DNA from: Rheinheimera sp. A13L
Lineage (GTDB): Bacteria > Pseudomonadota > Gammaproteobacteria > Enterobacterales > Alteromonadaceae
DNA: 64,000 nt
Direction of reading: 5' to 3'
Assembly: GCF_000217935.1 (NCBI RefSeq)
Contig: NZ_AFHI01000071.1
Location: 62,001 to 126,000, forward strand
A program made the position numbers and the translations under genes. How positions within the stretch are numbered: the stretch's first letter is position 1; each line of letters opens with the position of its first letter. Below, one piece after another: positions 18,149 through 26,954 of this stretch. The notes below the pieces were generated by a model. It made no database searches. It was not told the origin of the DNA and saw only the letters and a program-made list of their open reading frames with translations.

Positions 18149-18988
18149 ATGACAAAAATACAAACAGAGCAGTTATCTGGACTGACATTAGGCCAGGCCA
18201 CTGCTTATATTGATCACTACAGTCCTGAATTATTGCAGGCTGTGCCACGCACTTTAGGCCGTCAGGCTATAGGTTTAGGCGAAGAATTACCTTTTGTTGG
18301 TCAGGATACCTGGCATGGCTACGAGTTGTCATGGCTGACCCCTAAAGGTAAACCTATGGTGGCTTTAGCCACTTTTGTGGTGCCTTTTAATACGCCGAAC
18401 CTGATTGAATCCAAATCCTTTAAATTGTATTTAAACAGCTTAAACCAAAGTAAATTTGCCGATATCAGCCAGCTGTACCGCACTATGAAAACCGATTTAT
18501 CGGCCTGTGCCGGTGGCCCTGTGCAAATCACTTTGCATAACGTCAATGAACTGACCGCCTTTCAACCGACCTGGTTGCCAGGCCGTTGCATCGACGATTT
18601 AGATATTGAAGTTGAGCATTACGACTACAAACCAGAGCTGCTGCAACTAAACCCTACAGGCGCTTTGGTGGATGAAAAGCTGCATTCGCACTTGCTCAAG
18701 TCCAACTGCTTAATCACGTCCCAACCCGACTGGGCCAGTGTTTATATTCATTACAAAGGCAAGGCTATAGATCATGCTTCCTTGCTGAAGTACCTGATTA
18801 GCTTCAGAAGCCACAATGAGTTTCACGAGCAATGTGTAGAGCGAATTTATCTCGATTTATGGAAGCTGTGCGAACCAGAATTTCTAATGGTATACGCCCG
18901 CTACACCAGAAGAGGCGGCCTGGATATCAACCCACTACGCAGCAGCGAAGCTTGCGACCAGCCTAATTTACGGTTAACACGGCAGTGA
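18149..18988 (+). CDS. queF: 7-cyano-7-deazaguanine reductase QueF
   Basis: NADPH-dependent nitrile reductase of 279 residues that makes preQ1 from preQ0 for queuosine in tRNA. This is the long, YqcD-like two-domain form. The QueF motif IESKSFKLYLNS is in the first half. The active-site Cys lies in SNCLITSQPDW with the Asp six to seven residues later, and HNEFHEQ supplies the His-Glu pair. ATG at 18149 is used; an upstream TTG at 18134 is also in frame. Divergent from syd; a hairpin follows at 18994-19015. Confidence 0.96.
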   Translation: MTKIQTEQLSGLTLGQATAYIDHYSPELLQAVPRTLGRQAIGLGEELPFVGQDTWHGYELSWLTPKGKPMVALATFVVPFNTPNLIESKSFKLYLNSLNQSKFADISQLYRTMKTDLSACAGGPVQITLHNVNELTAFQPTWLPGRCIDDLDIEVEHYDYKPELLQLNPTGALVDEKLHSHLLKSNCLITSQPDWASVYIHYKGKAIDHASLLKYLISFRSHNEFHEQCVERIYLDLWKLCEPEFLMVYARYTRRGGLDINPLRSSEACDQPNLRLTRQ

Positions 18989-19480
18989 TAAGTGGGGGTA
19001 AGTTTTATTGCCCCCAAAGTGCCAGAGTAAAATCGAACCCAAAAGGCGGTTTTGTGCCAATTGAAAGAAAATCTTCTGTTCATTGGCTAACAGCGTTTTT
19101 TATTTAGATAGTAAAATTGGTGCCTTATGTCTGCATATGCTTTTTAGGGAATTCCGATCCAGCTGTTTGTTCATACACATTCTGAAGCAACATTCAGTTG
19201 GATTGCCATGGTTTTCCGTTATTAAAAACCATCTATGGTGGCTTCATACTGTAAAAACAACTATGGGTCAAAAAGCACTTGTGTTAGAAAGATTTAATCC
19301 CAAAATACACTTGCCCACAGCTCTATGTTGACTGAGCCTTTGAGCATGCTCCAACTCAGTGAGTTTCAATAAGTTGCAGGTTATGGGGTTAAAAAGAAAA
19401 TTGCTATAGTGACTCTTACTTTAGCGCCATGTTAACCTCGCACTGTATATATTCGTAATTACAAATAAGCAGGACAGGTA
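18989..19480. other. Intergenic region between queF and the accessory ATPase gene
   Basis: 492 bases without a convincing gene. It starts with a queF terminator-like hairpin (GGGGGTAA / TTGCCCCC, 18994-19015). A second hairpin at 19331-19360 pairs ACTGAG with CTCAGT and contains the palindrome GAGCATGCTC. An AT-rich stretch with CACTGTATATATTCG precedes the ATPase start and may hold its promoter. An 82-codon frame at 19083-19331 lacks protein-like character. This is the left junction of the accessory block. Confidence 0.5.
18994..19015 (+). terminator. Hairpin after queF
   Basis: GGGGGTAA pairs with TTGCCCCC around a six-base loop, six bases after the queF stop. No clear T-tract, so moderate confidence. 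Confidence 0.5.
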
Positions 19481-20785
19481 ATGACTATATCCACAGCTAA
19501 AGACTTTCATAATGCATTTATCGATACCTCTAGACCAGCTGATGTTATGTCCTATTATGTAAATCGTGCTCCTGATGCTGCTCATGATAGTGTTGCAGAG
19601 ATGAAACAAGCCATCGAATGGGAGGAAACTCCAGGCTGTTACTTGTTTTCAGGTCTTAGAGGCGCGGGGAAGACCACTGAATTACTGCGCCTACAAGCAG
19701 AGCTGGAAGCTGAAAATATCCCCGTATTTTTCTGTGACGCTGACGATTTTTTAGACCTAAACGAACCTCAGATAACACAAACCGAGCTTATATTTACCGC
19801 TTTGGCGGGTTTATCGCGTGCGGTTAATGCCACCTACGGTAAAGATTTTCTTAAAGAAACCATCTGGGAACGTACCAAGCGAACCATGAACTCCGAGGTT
19901 GAGTTAAAATCAAAAGTAACAACTCCCGCAGCCGAAGTTGAGTTTACATTGAAAGAAAATCCAACTTTTAAACAAGAACTTGTCAAGTTCGCCAATAGCT
20001 CTAACAAGTTTTTTCAAGATGCAACTTTATTTGCAAACGATGTGGCACGTTTAATCCAGCAGAAAACTGGACAACAGAAAATTGTTCTTATCGTGGACTC
20101 TTTAGAGCGCTTGTCAGCACCCAATGGTCAAGAAAATACGTTGTTTGAATCTTTAAAAGATCTGTTTTTCAACTTTCCTGCCCGTTTGTCTTTTGCCAAC
20201 ATCACTGTTATTTATACAGTACCGCCTTATATTCACGCAGTACTGCCAAGCATTAATCAGTTTTATTCAGGCTGTTTTTCATTACCAAATTTTAAAATTA
20301 TGAAAACGCCTGAAAAAGATAAAAAAATTGAGCCTAACCCTGACGGAATAGCAAAAATGGTGAAAGTGGTTGAGAAGCGCTTTGCAGAATGGGAACAATT
20401 TATAACCAAACCAGTGATTGAAGAATTCGCCTGGCTTTGTGGCGGTAATATACGCCGCATGTTTGCTTTAATCAGACATACAGTCAAAAAGGCGGTGCTG
20501 GGTAAAGTGACATTTCCGGTAGATAGTGTGAAATCTGTGCCCGTACAGCAAGCTATTTTAGAAGAAACCAAAAATTACCAATGGTTAAATGCTCAGGATC
20601 GACAGTGGCTGCGCCACTGTAAAAACGACAGCGGTAATTTGGCACAACATATAAATGATCTCACAGCCGACTTATCGCCTATCATTCGTTTATTTGATCA
20701 CTCATTAGTACTCAATTACCAAAATGGTAATATCTGGTATCAGGTTCCTCCAATCATGAACGATTTTTTTGATGCACAACCCTGA
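19481..20785 (+). CDS. AAA+/STAND-type P-loop ATPase (accessory, paired with TPR protein)
   Basis: Protein of 434 residues. Walker A is GLRGAGKTTE at residues 58-67 (Lys64, Thr65); Walker B is IVLIVDSLERL with Asp206 and Glu209. The stretch after Walker A (ELEAENIPVFFCDADDFLDL) is characteristic of a family of bacterial ATPases I recall with the pattern G-L-R-G-x-G-K-S/T-T-E-L. The region 290-434 looks like a helical lid plus winged-helix-like end. No effector such as a nuclease, TIR or transmembrane domain is seen. The stop overlaps the start of the TPR gene. Likely a signalling or conflict-system NTPase; this is inference. Confidence 0.75.
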   Translation: MTISTAKDFHNAFIDTSRPADVMSYYVNRAPDAAHDSVAEMKQAIEWEETPGCYLFSGLRGAGKTTELLRLQAELEAENIPVFFCDADDFLDLNEPQITQTELIFTALAGLSRAVNATYGKDFLKETIWERTKRTMNSEVELKSKVTTPAAEVEFTLKENPTFKQELVKFANSSNKFFQDATLFANDVARLIQQKTGQQKIVLIVDSLERLSAPNGQENTLFESLKDLFFNFPARLSFANITVIYTVPPYIHAVLPSINQFYSGCFSLPNFKIMKTPEKDKKIEPNPDGIAKMVKVVEKRFAEWEQFITKPVIEEFAWLCGGNIRRMFALIRHTVKKAVLGKVTFPVDSVKSVPVQQAILEETKNYQWLNAQDRQWLRHCKNDSGNLAQHINDLTADLSPIIRLFDHSLVLNYQNGNIWYQVPPIMNDFFDAQP

Positions 20786-23042
20786 TTTTGAAGCCATTTG
20801 GGCTGAACTAAAACTCACTCTTGAGTGGCATGATGATTTCTCATTATTTTTTGTCTTCGTTGAAGACACTCAAGCCAGCATTGCCCTAAAGCAACGCCTT
20901 GACGATTACATGCGTAGCCATAGTAAACCATTGCGGCGTATTAAGCCTCAAACAAAAAGTGATTTGCCAAGCAATACTATTGATACAGTTTTTTCGCTGA
21001 ACGATACTCAAAGCCTTCCCATTTGGTTAGACTTAACTGAATTAGATAATAACGGGGAATGGGACGCTCTCAGGGCCAAAACCTTAGCAACTCTAAACAA
21101 GCGTCGCTCACAGTTAGAAAAAACCATCAAGAGTCCTATTTTTATTGAGCTCCCCTATGCATGTGCTGCTCATATAGTGACTTGGGCTCCTGACCTGTGG
21201 AGTGTAAGGCAGCAAACAATTGAGTTAAAGTTGAATATCCTCTCTAACGACAGCCAGGTACGACCCAATATTGAACAAGCTGCTAATGAGCCAATATTAT
21301 CGTCGGTTCAGCTGGATGCGGCACTCTATAAAGTAAGAACTAAGGTTGAGCAACTGAAAAGTGTAAACTCAATCCAAACCAAACGGGAATATTGTATTGC
21401 TTTAAGTAGTCTAGGAGACTTACTCTGTAACGTTGGCCAATACACAGAGGCTAAGGCTGCCTATGCACAAAGCTTATCCATTTGCCAACAGTTACAAAGC
21501 AGCCTTGGCGATTCCCCACAGGTATTACGCGATCTATCCGTATCATTGGATAGAGTGGGTAATATCGAACAGCTGCTAGGTGACTTACCCGCAGCTAAAG
21601 CAGCCTACACGCAAAGCTTAGCCATTCGTCAGCAGTTACAAAGCAGTCTGGGCGATTCTCCACAAGTGTTGCGTGACCTGTCGGTATCTTGGAATAACGT
21701 CGGTGATATCGAGCAGCAACTAGGCGATTTACACGCCGCGAAAGCGGTCTATGTGCAAAGCCTTACCATTTTTCAGCAGCTGCAAAGCAGTCTGGGCGAT
21801 TCTCCACAAGTGTTGCGTGACCTGTCGGTATCTTGGAATAACGTCGGTGATATCGAGCAGCAACTAGGCGATTTACAAGCAGCTAAAGCGGCCTACACGC
21901 AAAACCTGATCATTCGTCAGCAGTTACAAAGCCGTCTGGGCGATTCTCCACAAGTGTTGCGTGACCTGTCGGTGTCATTGGAGAAAGTCGGTGATATCGG
22001 GCAGCAACTAGGTGATTTACAAGCGGCGAAAGCGGCCTATGCACAAAGCCTGGCCATTTGTCAGCAGCTGCAAAGCAGTCTGGGCGATTCCCCACAAGTA
22101 TTACGTGACTTGTCGGTGTCATTGGAGAAAGTCGGTGATATCGAGCAGCAACTAGGCGATTTACAAGCGGCGAAAGCGGCCTATACACAAAGCCTGGCCA
22201 TTTGTCAGCAGCTGCAAAGCAGTCTGGGCGATTCCCTACAAGTATTACGCGACTTGTCGGTGTCATTAAATAAGGTCGGAGATATCGAACAGCAACTAGG
22301 CGATTTACACGCCGCGAAATCGGCCTATGCACAAAGCCTTGCCATTCGTCAGCAGTTACAAAGCAGTCTGGGCGATTCCCTACAAGTATTGCGTGACCTG
22401 TCGGTGTCATTGAATAAAGTCGGTGATATCGAGCAGCAACTAGGTGATTTACAAGCCGCTAAAGCGGCCTATACGCAAAGCCTGGTCATTCGTCAGCAGT
22501 TACAAAGCAGTCTGGGCGATTCCCTACAAGTATTGCGTGACCTGTCGGTGTCATTGAATAAGGTCGGCGATATCGGGCAGCAACTAGGTGATTTACAAGC
22601 AGCGAAAGCGGCTTATGCACAAAGCCTGGCCATTTGTCAGCAGCTGCAAAGCAGTCTGGGCGATTCTCCACAAGTATTGCGCGACTTGTCGGTGTCATTG
22701 GAGAAAGTCGGTGATATAGAGCAGCAACTAGACGATTTACATGCCGCGAAAGCGGCTTATGCACAAAGCCTGGCCATTTCTCAGCAGCTGCAAAGCAGTC
22801 TGGGCGACTCTCCACAAGTATTGCGCGATTTATCGGTGTCTTTGGAGAAAGTGGGTGATATCGAGCAGCAACTAGGCGATTTACACGCCGCTAAAGCGGC
22901 CTATACTCAAAGCTTGGCCATTCGTCAGCAGCTACAAGCCAGTCTCGGCGATTCCCCACAAGTATTACGTGACCTCGCCATAGCCTTAAAGAAAGTGGCC
23001 GAAATTGAGAGCCTCTCAGGTAAAGTTGCAATAACTAAATAA
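20772..23042 (+). CDS. TPR-repeat protein with N-terminal alpha/beta domain (accessory)
   Basis: Protein of 756 residues from the ATG at 20772 (a TTG just upstream is in frame). Residues 1-150 form an unrecognised domain with FSLFFVFVED, LPIWLDLTEL, a LNKRRSQLEKTI helix and APDLWSVRQQ; I recall similar domains on bacterial TPR proteins partnered with P-loop ATPases. From about residue 195 there is a diverged repeat, then ten near-identical 48-residue repeats (244-723) of the type SLGDSPQVLRDLSVSL...GDIEQQLGDL..AKAAYAQSLAI, then a truncated unit. These are TPR-like helix pairs. It overlaps the ATPase gene by 14 bases, so both are expressed together. No catalytic effector motif was identified. 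Confidence 0.8.
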   Translation: MHNPDFEAIWAELKLTLEWHDDFSLFFVFVEDTQASIALKQRLDDYMRSHSKPLRRIKPQTKSDLPSNTIDTVFSLNDTQSLPIWLDLTELDNNGEWDALRAKTLATLNKRRSQLEKTIKSPIFIELPYACAAHIVTWAPDLWSVRQQTIELKLNILSNDSQVRPNIEQAANEPILSSVQLDAALYKVRTKVEQLKSVNSIQTKREYCIALSSLGDLLCNVGQYTEAKAAYAQSLSICQQLQSSLGDSPQVLRDLSVSLDRVGNIEQLLGDLPAAKAAYTQSLAIRQQLQSSLGDSPQVLRDLSVSWNNVGDIEQQLGDLHAAKAVYVQSLTIFQQLQSSLGDSPQVLRDLSVSWNNVGDIEQQLGDLQAAKAAYTQNLIIRQQLQSRLGDSPQVLRDLSVSLEKVGDIGQQLGDLQAAKAAYAQSLAICQQLQSSLGDSPQVLRDLSVSLEKVGDIEQQLGDLQAAKAAYTQSLAICQQLQSSLGDSLQVLRDLSVSLNKVGDIEQQLGDLHAAKSAYAQSLAIRQQLQSSLGDSLQVLRDLSVSLNKVGDIEQQLGDLQAAKAAYTQSLVIRQQLQSSLGDSLQVLRDLSVSLNKVGDIGQQLGDLQAAKAAYAQSLAICQQLQSSLGDSPQVLRDLSVSLEKVGDIEQQLDDLHAAKAAYAQSLAISQQLQSSLGDSPQVLRDLSVSLEKVGDIEQQLGDLHAAKAAYTQSLAIRQQLQASLGDSPQVLRDLAIALKKVAEIESLSGKVAITK
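21501..22940 (+). repeat. Ten tandem 144-bp coding repeats
   Basis: The period is exactly 144 bp (unit starts 21501, 21645 and so on), so each unit adds 48 codons without frameshift. Units differ at few positions: LDR/WNN/LEK/LNK variants, GDLQ or GDLH, and QSLAIR or QSLAIC. Units 2-3 share WNN, 6-8 share LNK, and units 4 and 8 share the same second half, which points to recent duplication of single and multiple units. Confidence 0.95.
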
Positions 23043-23142
23043 TCACAATAAGAAAAAACTGAGACATGCTTTCGGCTGTTAGGAAGAACATTGGCTCTCT
23101 GAGGTACAGAAGCAATTAATTTAAGATTGGATAGTACAAACT

Positions 23143-23161
23143 GGCAGGGATAAACCCTGCC
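23143..23161. terminator. Short GC palindrome between convergent TPR and M61 genes
   Basis: GGCAGGG pairs with CCCTGCC around a five-base ATAAA loop, in the 130-base gap between convergent genes. It belongs to the family of GC-rich palindromes also seen near 33356, 43495 and 59598 and probably stops transcription from both sides. Confidence 0.5.
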
Positions 23162-23172
23162 CCAACATATCC

Positions 23173-24939
23173 CTATAAATCCACACCCAACCACGCCTTA
23201 TGCATCGCCTTTTGCTGACGGCTTGGTTTAGCCACAGGCTCAATTTTCCCCATCCCTTTAGGCTTATCAGACAACACCAGTTGCTGATGCTGTAATCTGC
23301 CTTGGCGGAAATAGCTGACTTGTACTTTGTCGCCCGCTTTAAAATCCTGCAAACGATGGCTCAAATCGCCTTTTAACTGCAAAGCATTGATAGCAACAAT
23401 TAAATCTTCAGAAGTAAAACCAGCTTTCCAGGCCGGACTATCACGTTCAACCCTTTGCACCAGCGCAAAACCGCTTTTGTCTTCAGCTGTAATACCAGCA
23501 AAGGTTTCACGTTCTTTGCCCCTTTGCCATTGCAAACCAAAGCTGGCTAACAGCTGTTCAGGCTCAAATTTCATCGGCTGCTCTATTTGTTGTTGCCACC
23601 ATAAGTTTTGATCTTCACCTGTCAGCTCGGAAGCAATCTGGATCACGTCTTCGGCGGTAAAAGCTGTGGTTTTAGCAAAACGCTGATACAGCTGGTTATG
23701 CAATTCGCGGTAGCTGGCTTTGCGCCCTGACTGCCGTAAAATTAATTCATCAATCAGCCAACTGGCGATATAACCTTCAGAGTAAATACTGACATTAAAG
23801 TTAGCGCCGTGATCTCCGCCAGAGCTTATCCAGCTGTCAAAACTGCCTTCAGCCACCGACTGCACTAAACGACCAGGGCTATGCATAAATCTGTGCAGAC
23901 GTTTTGTCAGATCCTGATAAAACTCGGCTTTTGTCATTAAACCTGCGCGCAGTAACAACTGGTTCTGGAAATAACTGGTAGAGCCTTCAGCTAGCCACAA
24001 CAGCTTGCTGTAGTTAGGGTTGATATAGTCATAAGGCACTAACTCAGCCGGCCTGTAAGCTTTGACGTTCCAGGTATGCACTATTTCATGTGAGGCCGTA
24101 CCTAAAAACTCCAGATAATTAGCCCGGGGTGCAAAGGTAAATCTGTCGCGTTGGATCACAGTTGAATTTAAATGCTCAGTGGCTCCACGAACGCCGTCTG
24201 TGGCATGCACAATAAACAAATAACGGCTGTAAGGATAACCTTGCCAGATAGAGTCCGTTTGCTGCACCAGCTTTGCTAAGTCTTTTTGCATCTGGGTCGC
24301 GTTGTAGTTGCCTTCGCCCCAAATCACCAGATCGTAATCACGGCCATCCACCTGAAAATTGTGGTGCTGGTTGATGCCTGTTTCTATAGGTGAATCAGCC
24401 AGCACATCATAATTAGCGGCAATAAATTTATGCTCGTTATCCTTTTTATCCATACCGGAAAAAGAGCGCCAGCCTTGTGGTACTTCCAACTGCACTGATA
24501 CAGCCTCAGCTTTGTGTGGCTGGCTAAACATTAAATAAGCGCTGGCGTTGATATAAGCATGAGTTTCATCAATATGGCGGGTGCGTTCCACCAGCTGATT
24601 GGCATAGACTGTATATTCCACTACAACTTTACCCGCTGCTGTTGGCTCTAAAGTCCAGCTGCTTTTCTCAGTTTTTTGCCAACTGATGGCCTTGCCTTGC
24701 GCGTCTACAGCGCTGAAGCCACTGATGCCATTAGCTAAATCCAGAATTTTATATTTACCACTGCGCCAGGACGGCAGCATCAAAGTCAGAGCTTTGGCCT
24801 CTGTTACATTCAGCTCCATCCGGACTTTTGCTAAATGATGCTCTGGTTCAGTGATACTGATTTGATAATCCACTTGTGCCCAACTGTAAGCTGAGCTGCA
24901 AATTATGATCAGTGCAAAAAATACTTTCAGAAATCTCAC
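23173..24939 (-). CDS. Secreted M61-family peptidase with PDZ domain
   Basis: Protein of 588 residues from a GTG start (complement of 24937-24939) preceded by GGAGGT at ideal spacing; the open frame extends 15 codons further but lacks a ribosome site. Signal peptide RFLKVFFALIIICSSAYSWA. The gluzincin motif is HEIVHTWN (His284, His288), typical of the glycyl-aminopeptidase family M61. A C-terminal PDZ domain (about 470-560) contains GFALVQRVERDSPAWKAGF. Probably periplasmic, trimming peptides. It is monocistronic and convergent with the accessory TPR gene, marking the right edge of that block. Confidence 0.92.
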   Translation of the reverse strand: MRFLKVFFALIIICSSAYSWAQVDYQISITEPEHHLAKVRMELNVTEAKALTLMLPSWRSGKYKILDLANGISGFSAVDAQGKAISWQKTEKSSWTLEPTAAGKVVVEYTVYANQLVERTRHIDETHAYINASAYLMFSQPHKAEAVSVQLEVPQGWRSFSGMDKKDNEHKFIAANYDVLADSPIETGINQHHNFQVDGRDYDLVIWGEGNYNATQMQKDLAKLVQQTDSIWQGYPYSRYLFIVHATDGVRGATEHLNSTVIQRDRFTFAPRANYLEFLGTASHEIVHTWNVKAYRPAELVPYDYINPNYSKLLWLAEGSTSYFQNQLLLRAGLMTKAEFYQDLTKRLHRFMHSPGRLVQSVAEGSFDSWISSGGDHGANFNVSIYSEGYIASWLIDELILRQSGRKASYRELHNQLYQRFAKTTAFTAEDVIQIASELTGEDQNLWWQQQIEQPMKFEPEQLLASFGLQWQRGKERETFAGITAEDKSGFALVQRVERDSPAWKAGFTSEDLIVAINALQLKGDLSHRLQDFKAGDKVQVSYFRQGRLQHQQLVLSDKPKGMGKIEPVAKPSRQQKAMHKAWLGVDL

Positions 24940-25151
24940 GCTGTAACCTCCAAAACCAAAAATGAAAAACAACCATAAATTCAAACAAATAGCTAATAAA
25001 ACACCACCAAAGGCCCAATAAAAGCGATCAAAATTATGTAACCCACTTCGTACTATTACATTTTAACTTTTACTTTCAGATCAAATTCTGCTTTAATGCA
25101 CCTCGTCCTGACAGGGACAACCCTATTAACTTCAGACCAAAAGTGAACAAG

Positions 25152-25214
25152 ATGAACTATCTGACCTCTGCTGAAGAACAAAGCTGGTTACCATACTATT
25201 TAACCAAAAAGTAA
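25152..25214 (+). CDS. Possible 20-residue small protein
   Basis: ATG to TAA encodes 20 residues (MNYLTSAEEQ then SWLPYYLTKK). A GTGAACAAG stretch precedes the ATG; it is a weak ribosome site. A strong terminator begins 35 bases after the stop, so the transcript would be a short independent unit. It could equally be a small non-coding RNA. No similarity is recognised. Confidence 0.35.
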   Translation: MNYLTSAEEQSWLPYYLTKK

Positions 25215-25248
25215 CCACAAAAAAATACCCTACATAATTGCTGATTTT

Positions 25249-25273
25249 AAGCGGACTTTTAGTCCGCTTTTTT
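25249..25273 (+). terminator. Rho-independent terminator
   Basis: AAGCGGAC pairs with GTCCGCTT around a five-base loop and is followed by TTTT. It ends whatever short transcript arises upstream on the plus strand, before the GGDEF gene. Confidence 0.8.
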
Positions 25274-25356
25274 CATTTCCTGCCAGATTAAGCTGTCGCT
25301 TTTATCATTATTGCAGATATACTTAGCTCAAACCGAGCGGGTTTTGTACCTGGGGA

Positions 25357-26919
25357 ATGATTCTGGTGGCCGAGCAGCAAAGTGATGTAAAACAACAGCT
25401 GGCAAATGCAGTAAAAGCACGCAAACAGCTGGAAGATACTTACGAAAGTCAGTTTAAAATTTTGTCTCAATTTGTCTCCAGGTTGTCTTTGGCCTGTAAA
25501 GGCATAGATATTGAGCTGGATAATAAGCTGGCGCGTTTGCGTCAGGAGTTTGCCAAGGGTACTGATTTGGAAAAAATTCTGCCTTTGGTAGAAAGCGCCG
25601 TTGAAACTCTGAAAACACTGGAAGCCCGGCAGCTATCCGATCTGAAAAAAGCCCAAAGCACTTTAACAGATGCCGGAAAAATGTTGCAGAAACAACGTGG
25701 TTTACCGGATCAGTTAAGGCGCGACTTACGTGATTTGCTGACGAAAGTCGAAGAGCCTTCTTCTACTGTGCAGGCATTTTTACCTCATATCACCCGTTTA
25801 ACAGAGTTGTATCAATCAGCTTTGGCCACTAAACAACAAAATGAGCAAAGCGGTACTGAGGACGACAAGAAGTATCAGTCTATTTGCCGGCAAATTTCTG
25901 TTGAACTGACTAACCTGCTGAGTGAATTGGCCTTTGAAGGTAAATATGGCCAGGATATAGAAAGAATTCGCTTAACTTTATTGTCCGATGTCAGCATTGA
26001 GTCCCTGCTGGAGTCCTGCTTACGCACTATTGAAATTATTATTGCTTCAGTGACAGACGAGCGTCAGTCGGCTCAACATTTTCTGCTAAAACTAAACGAA
26101 GCCCTGACCGGGGTGCAGCAAGCTGTTGTTTCTTCGCTAAATAGCTCCAACAGCATTAAAGAAAAAATGCAGCTGCTGAACCAGCAAATAGAGCTGCAAA
26201 TCACCAATTTAACTGCAGACACTAAATCAGCCACTTCGCTGGAGCAGTTGCAGTCTTTGGTCAGCACTAAACTGGGTGCTATTACCAATTCTTTGCGTGA
26301 AAAAGAGCAATTGGAAAAAGACGAACGTGAGCTGATGTTAACCACCTTACGACAAATGGAATCCCGCCTGTCTGAACTGGAACAGGAAGCAACACAATTT
26401 AAAAAACGTCTGGCCGAGCAAAAATTCAGAAGCCTGCAGGATGCCTTAACAGAATTACCTAACAGAGCAGCTTTTGACGAACGTTTTGAGCTGGAAATCC
26501 GCCGCGCTCAACGTTATGGTAAACCTTTGGCTATAGCTTTGGCTGACGTGGATCACTTTAAACAAATTAACGATAACTATGGCCATAGCGCTGGTGATAA
26601 AACCTTAAAAGTCATAGCTCAGGCGTTAAAACAAAGCTTACGTGAAACTGACTTTATCGCCCGTTATGGTGGCGAAGAGTTTATTATTTTGTTCCCGGAA
26701 ACACATTTATCTGAACTTAAACAGCCTCTGAATAATCTGAGGGAAAGGATCAAGAAAATCCCCTTTAAATTCAAAGACCAGAACGTGCCCATTTCAATTT
26801 CTTTTGGTGCGACTGAACTCAAGGCCTCTGACAATAACAGAGCAGCTTTTGACCGTGCAGACGAAGCTTTATACGAAGCCAAACGTGCAGGCAGGGATTT
26901 AGTCGTATTAAAAAGCTAA
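25357..26919 (+). CDS. GGDEF-domain diguanylate cyclase with long coiled-coil N-terminus
   Basis: Protein of 520 residues, cytosolic, no membrane helix seen. The C-terminal GGDEF domain (about 356-520) has the active-site GGEEF at 438-442 and an RETD inhibitory I-site at 429-432, five residues upstream, so an active, product-inhibited cyclase making c-di-GMP from two GTP is expected. Residues 1-350 are nearly all heptad-like helices (LANAVKARKQLEDTYESQFK and similar), probably a dimerising or signal-relay stalk. The ATG at 25357 sits very close to GGGGA; a GTG at 25366 is the alternative. It is followed by ppnN after 35 bases. Confidence 0.92.
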   Translation: MILVAEQQSDVKQQLANAVKARKQLEDTYESQFKILSQFVSRLSLACKGIDIELDNKLARLRQEFAKGTDLEKILPLVESAVETLKTLEARQLSDLKKAQSTLTDAGKMLQKQRGLPDQLRRDLRDLLTKVEEPSSTVQAFLPHITRLTELYQSALATKQQNEQSGTEDDKKYQSICRQISVELTNLLSELAFEGKYGQDIERIRLTLLSDVSIESLLESCLRTIEIIIASVTDERQSAQHFLLKLNEALTGVQQAVVSSLNSSNSIKEKMQLLNQQIELQITNLTADTKSATSLEQLQSLVSTKLGAITNSLREKEQLEKDERELMLTTLRQMESRLSELEQEATQFKKRLAEQKFRSLQDALTELPNRAAFDERFELEIRRAQRYGKPLAIALADVDHFKQINDNYGHSAGDKTLKVIAQALKQSLRETDFIARYGGEEFIILFPETHLSELKQPLNNLRERIKKIPFKFKDQNVPISISFGATELKASDNNRAAFDRADEALYEAKRAGRDLVVLKS

Positions 26920-26954
26920 GCATCGGCGCAAGCCGGGTCATAAGGAAGTAATCT

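Larger units (their letters stand above)
24940..25356. other. Intergenic region upstream of the diguanylate cyclase gene
   Basis: About 417 bases. It must contain the promoter of the M61 gene (minus strand), a possible 20-codon gene (25152-25214) and a clear rho-independent terminator (25249-25273) on the plus strand. A terminator here, with no large gene ahead of it, implies a short transcript starting within roughly 25000-25150. Confidence 0.5.

Noticed and set aside
19083-19331. 82-codon frame before the accessory ATPase gene
   Set aside because: TTG start, no ribosome site, low-complexity hydrophobic composition and no family resemblance.
19443-19458. LexA-like half site CTGTATATAT before the ATPase gene
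   Set aside because: The second half needs ACAG but reads GTAA, so the CTGT-N8-ACAG rule fails; SOS control is not supported.
21910-22410. 166-codon antisense frame in the TPR repeats (and a similar one at 22486-22815)
   Set aside because: It is the reverse reading of the 144-bp tandem repeat; the periodic peptide only mirrors the TPR array.
21501-22940. Regular repeats considered as a CRISPR array
   Set aside because: There are no unique spacers, the 144-bp units are contiguous and in frame, and they encode TPR-like helices; no cas genes are nearby.
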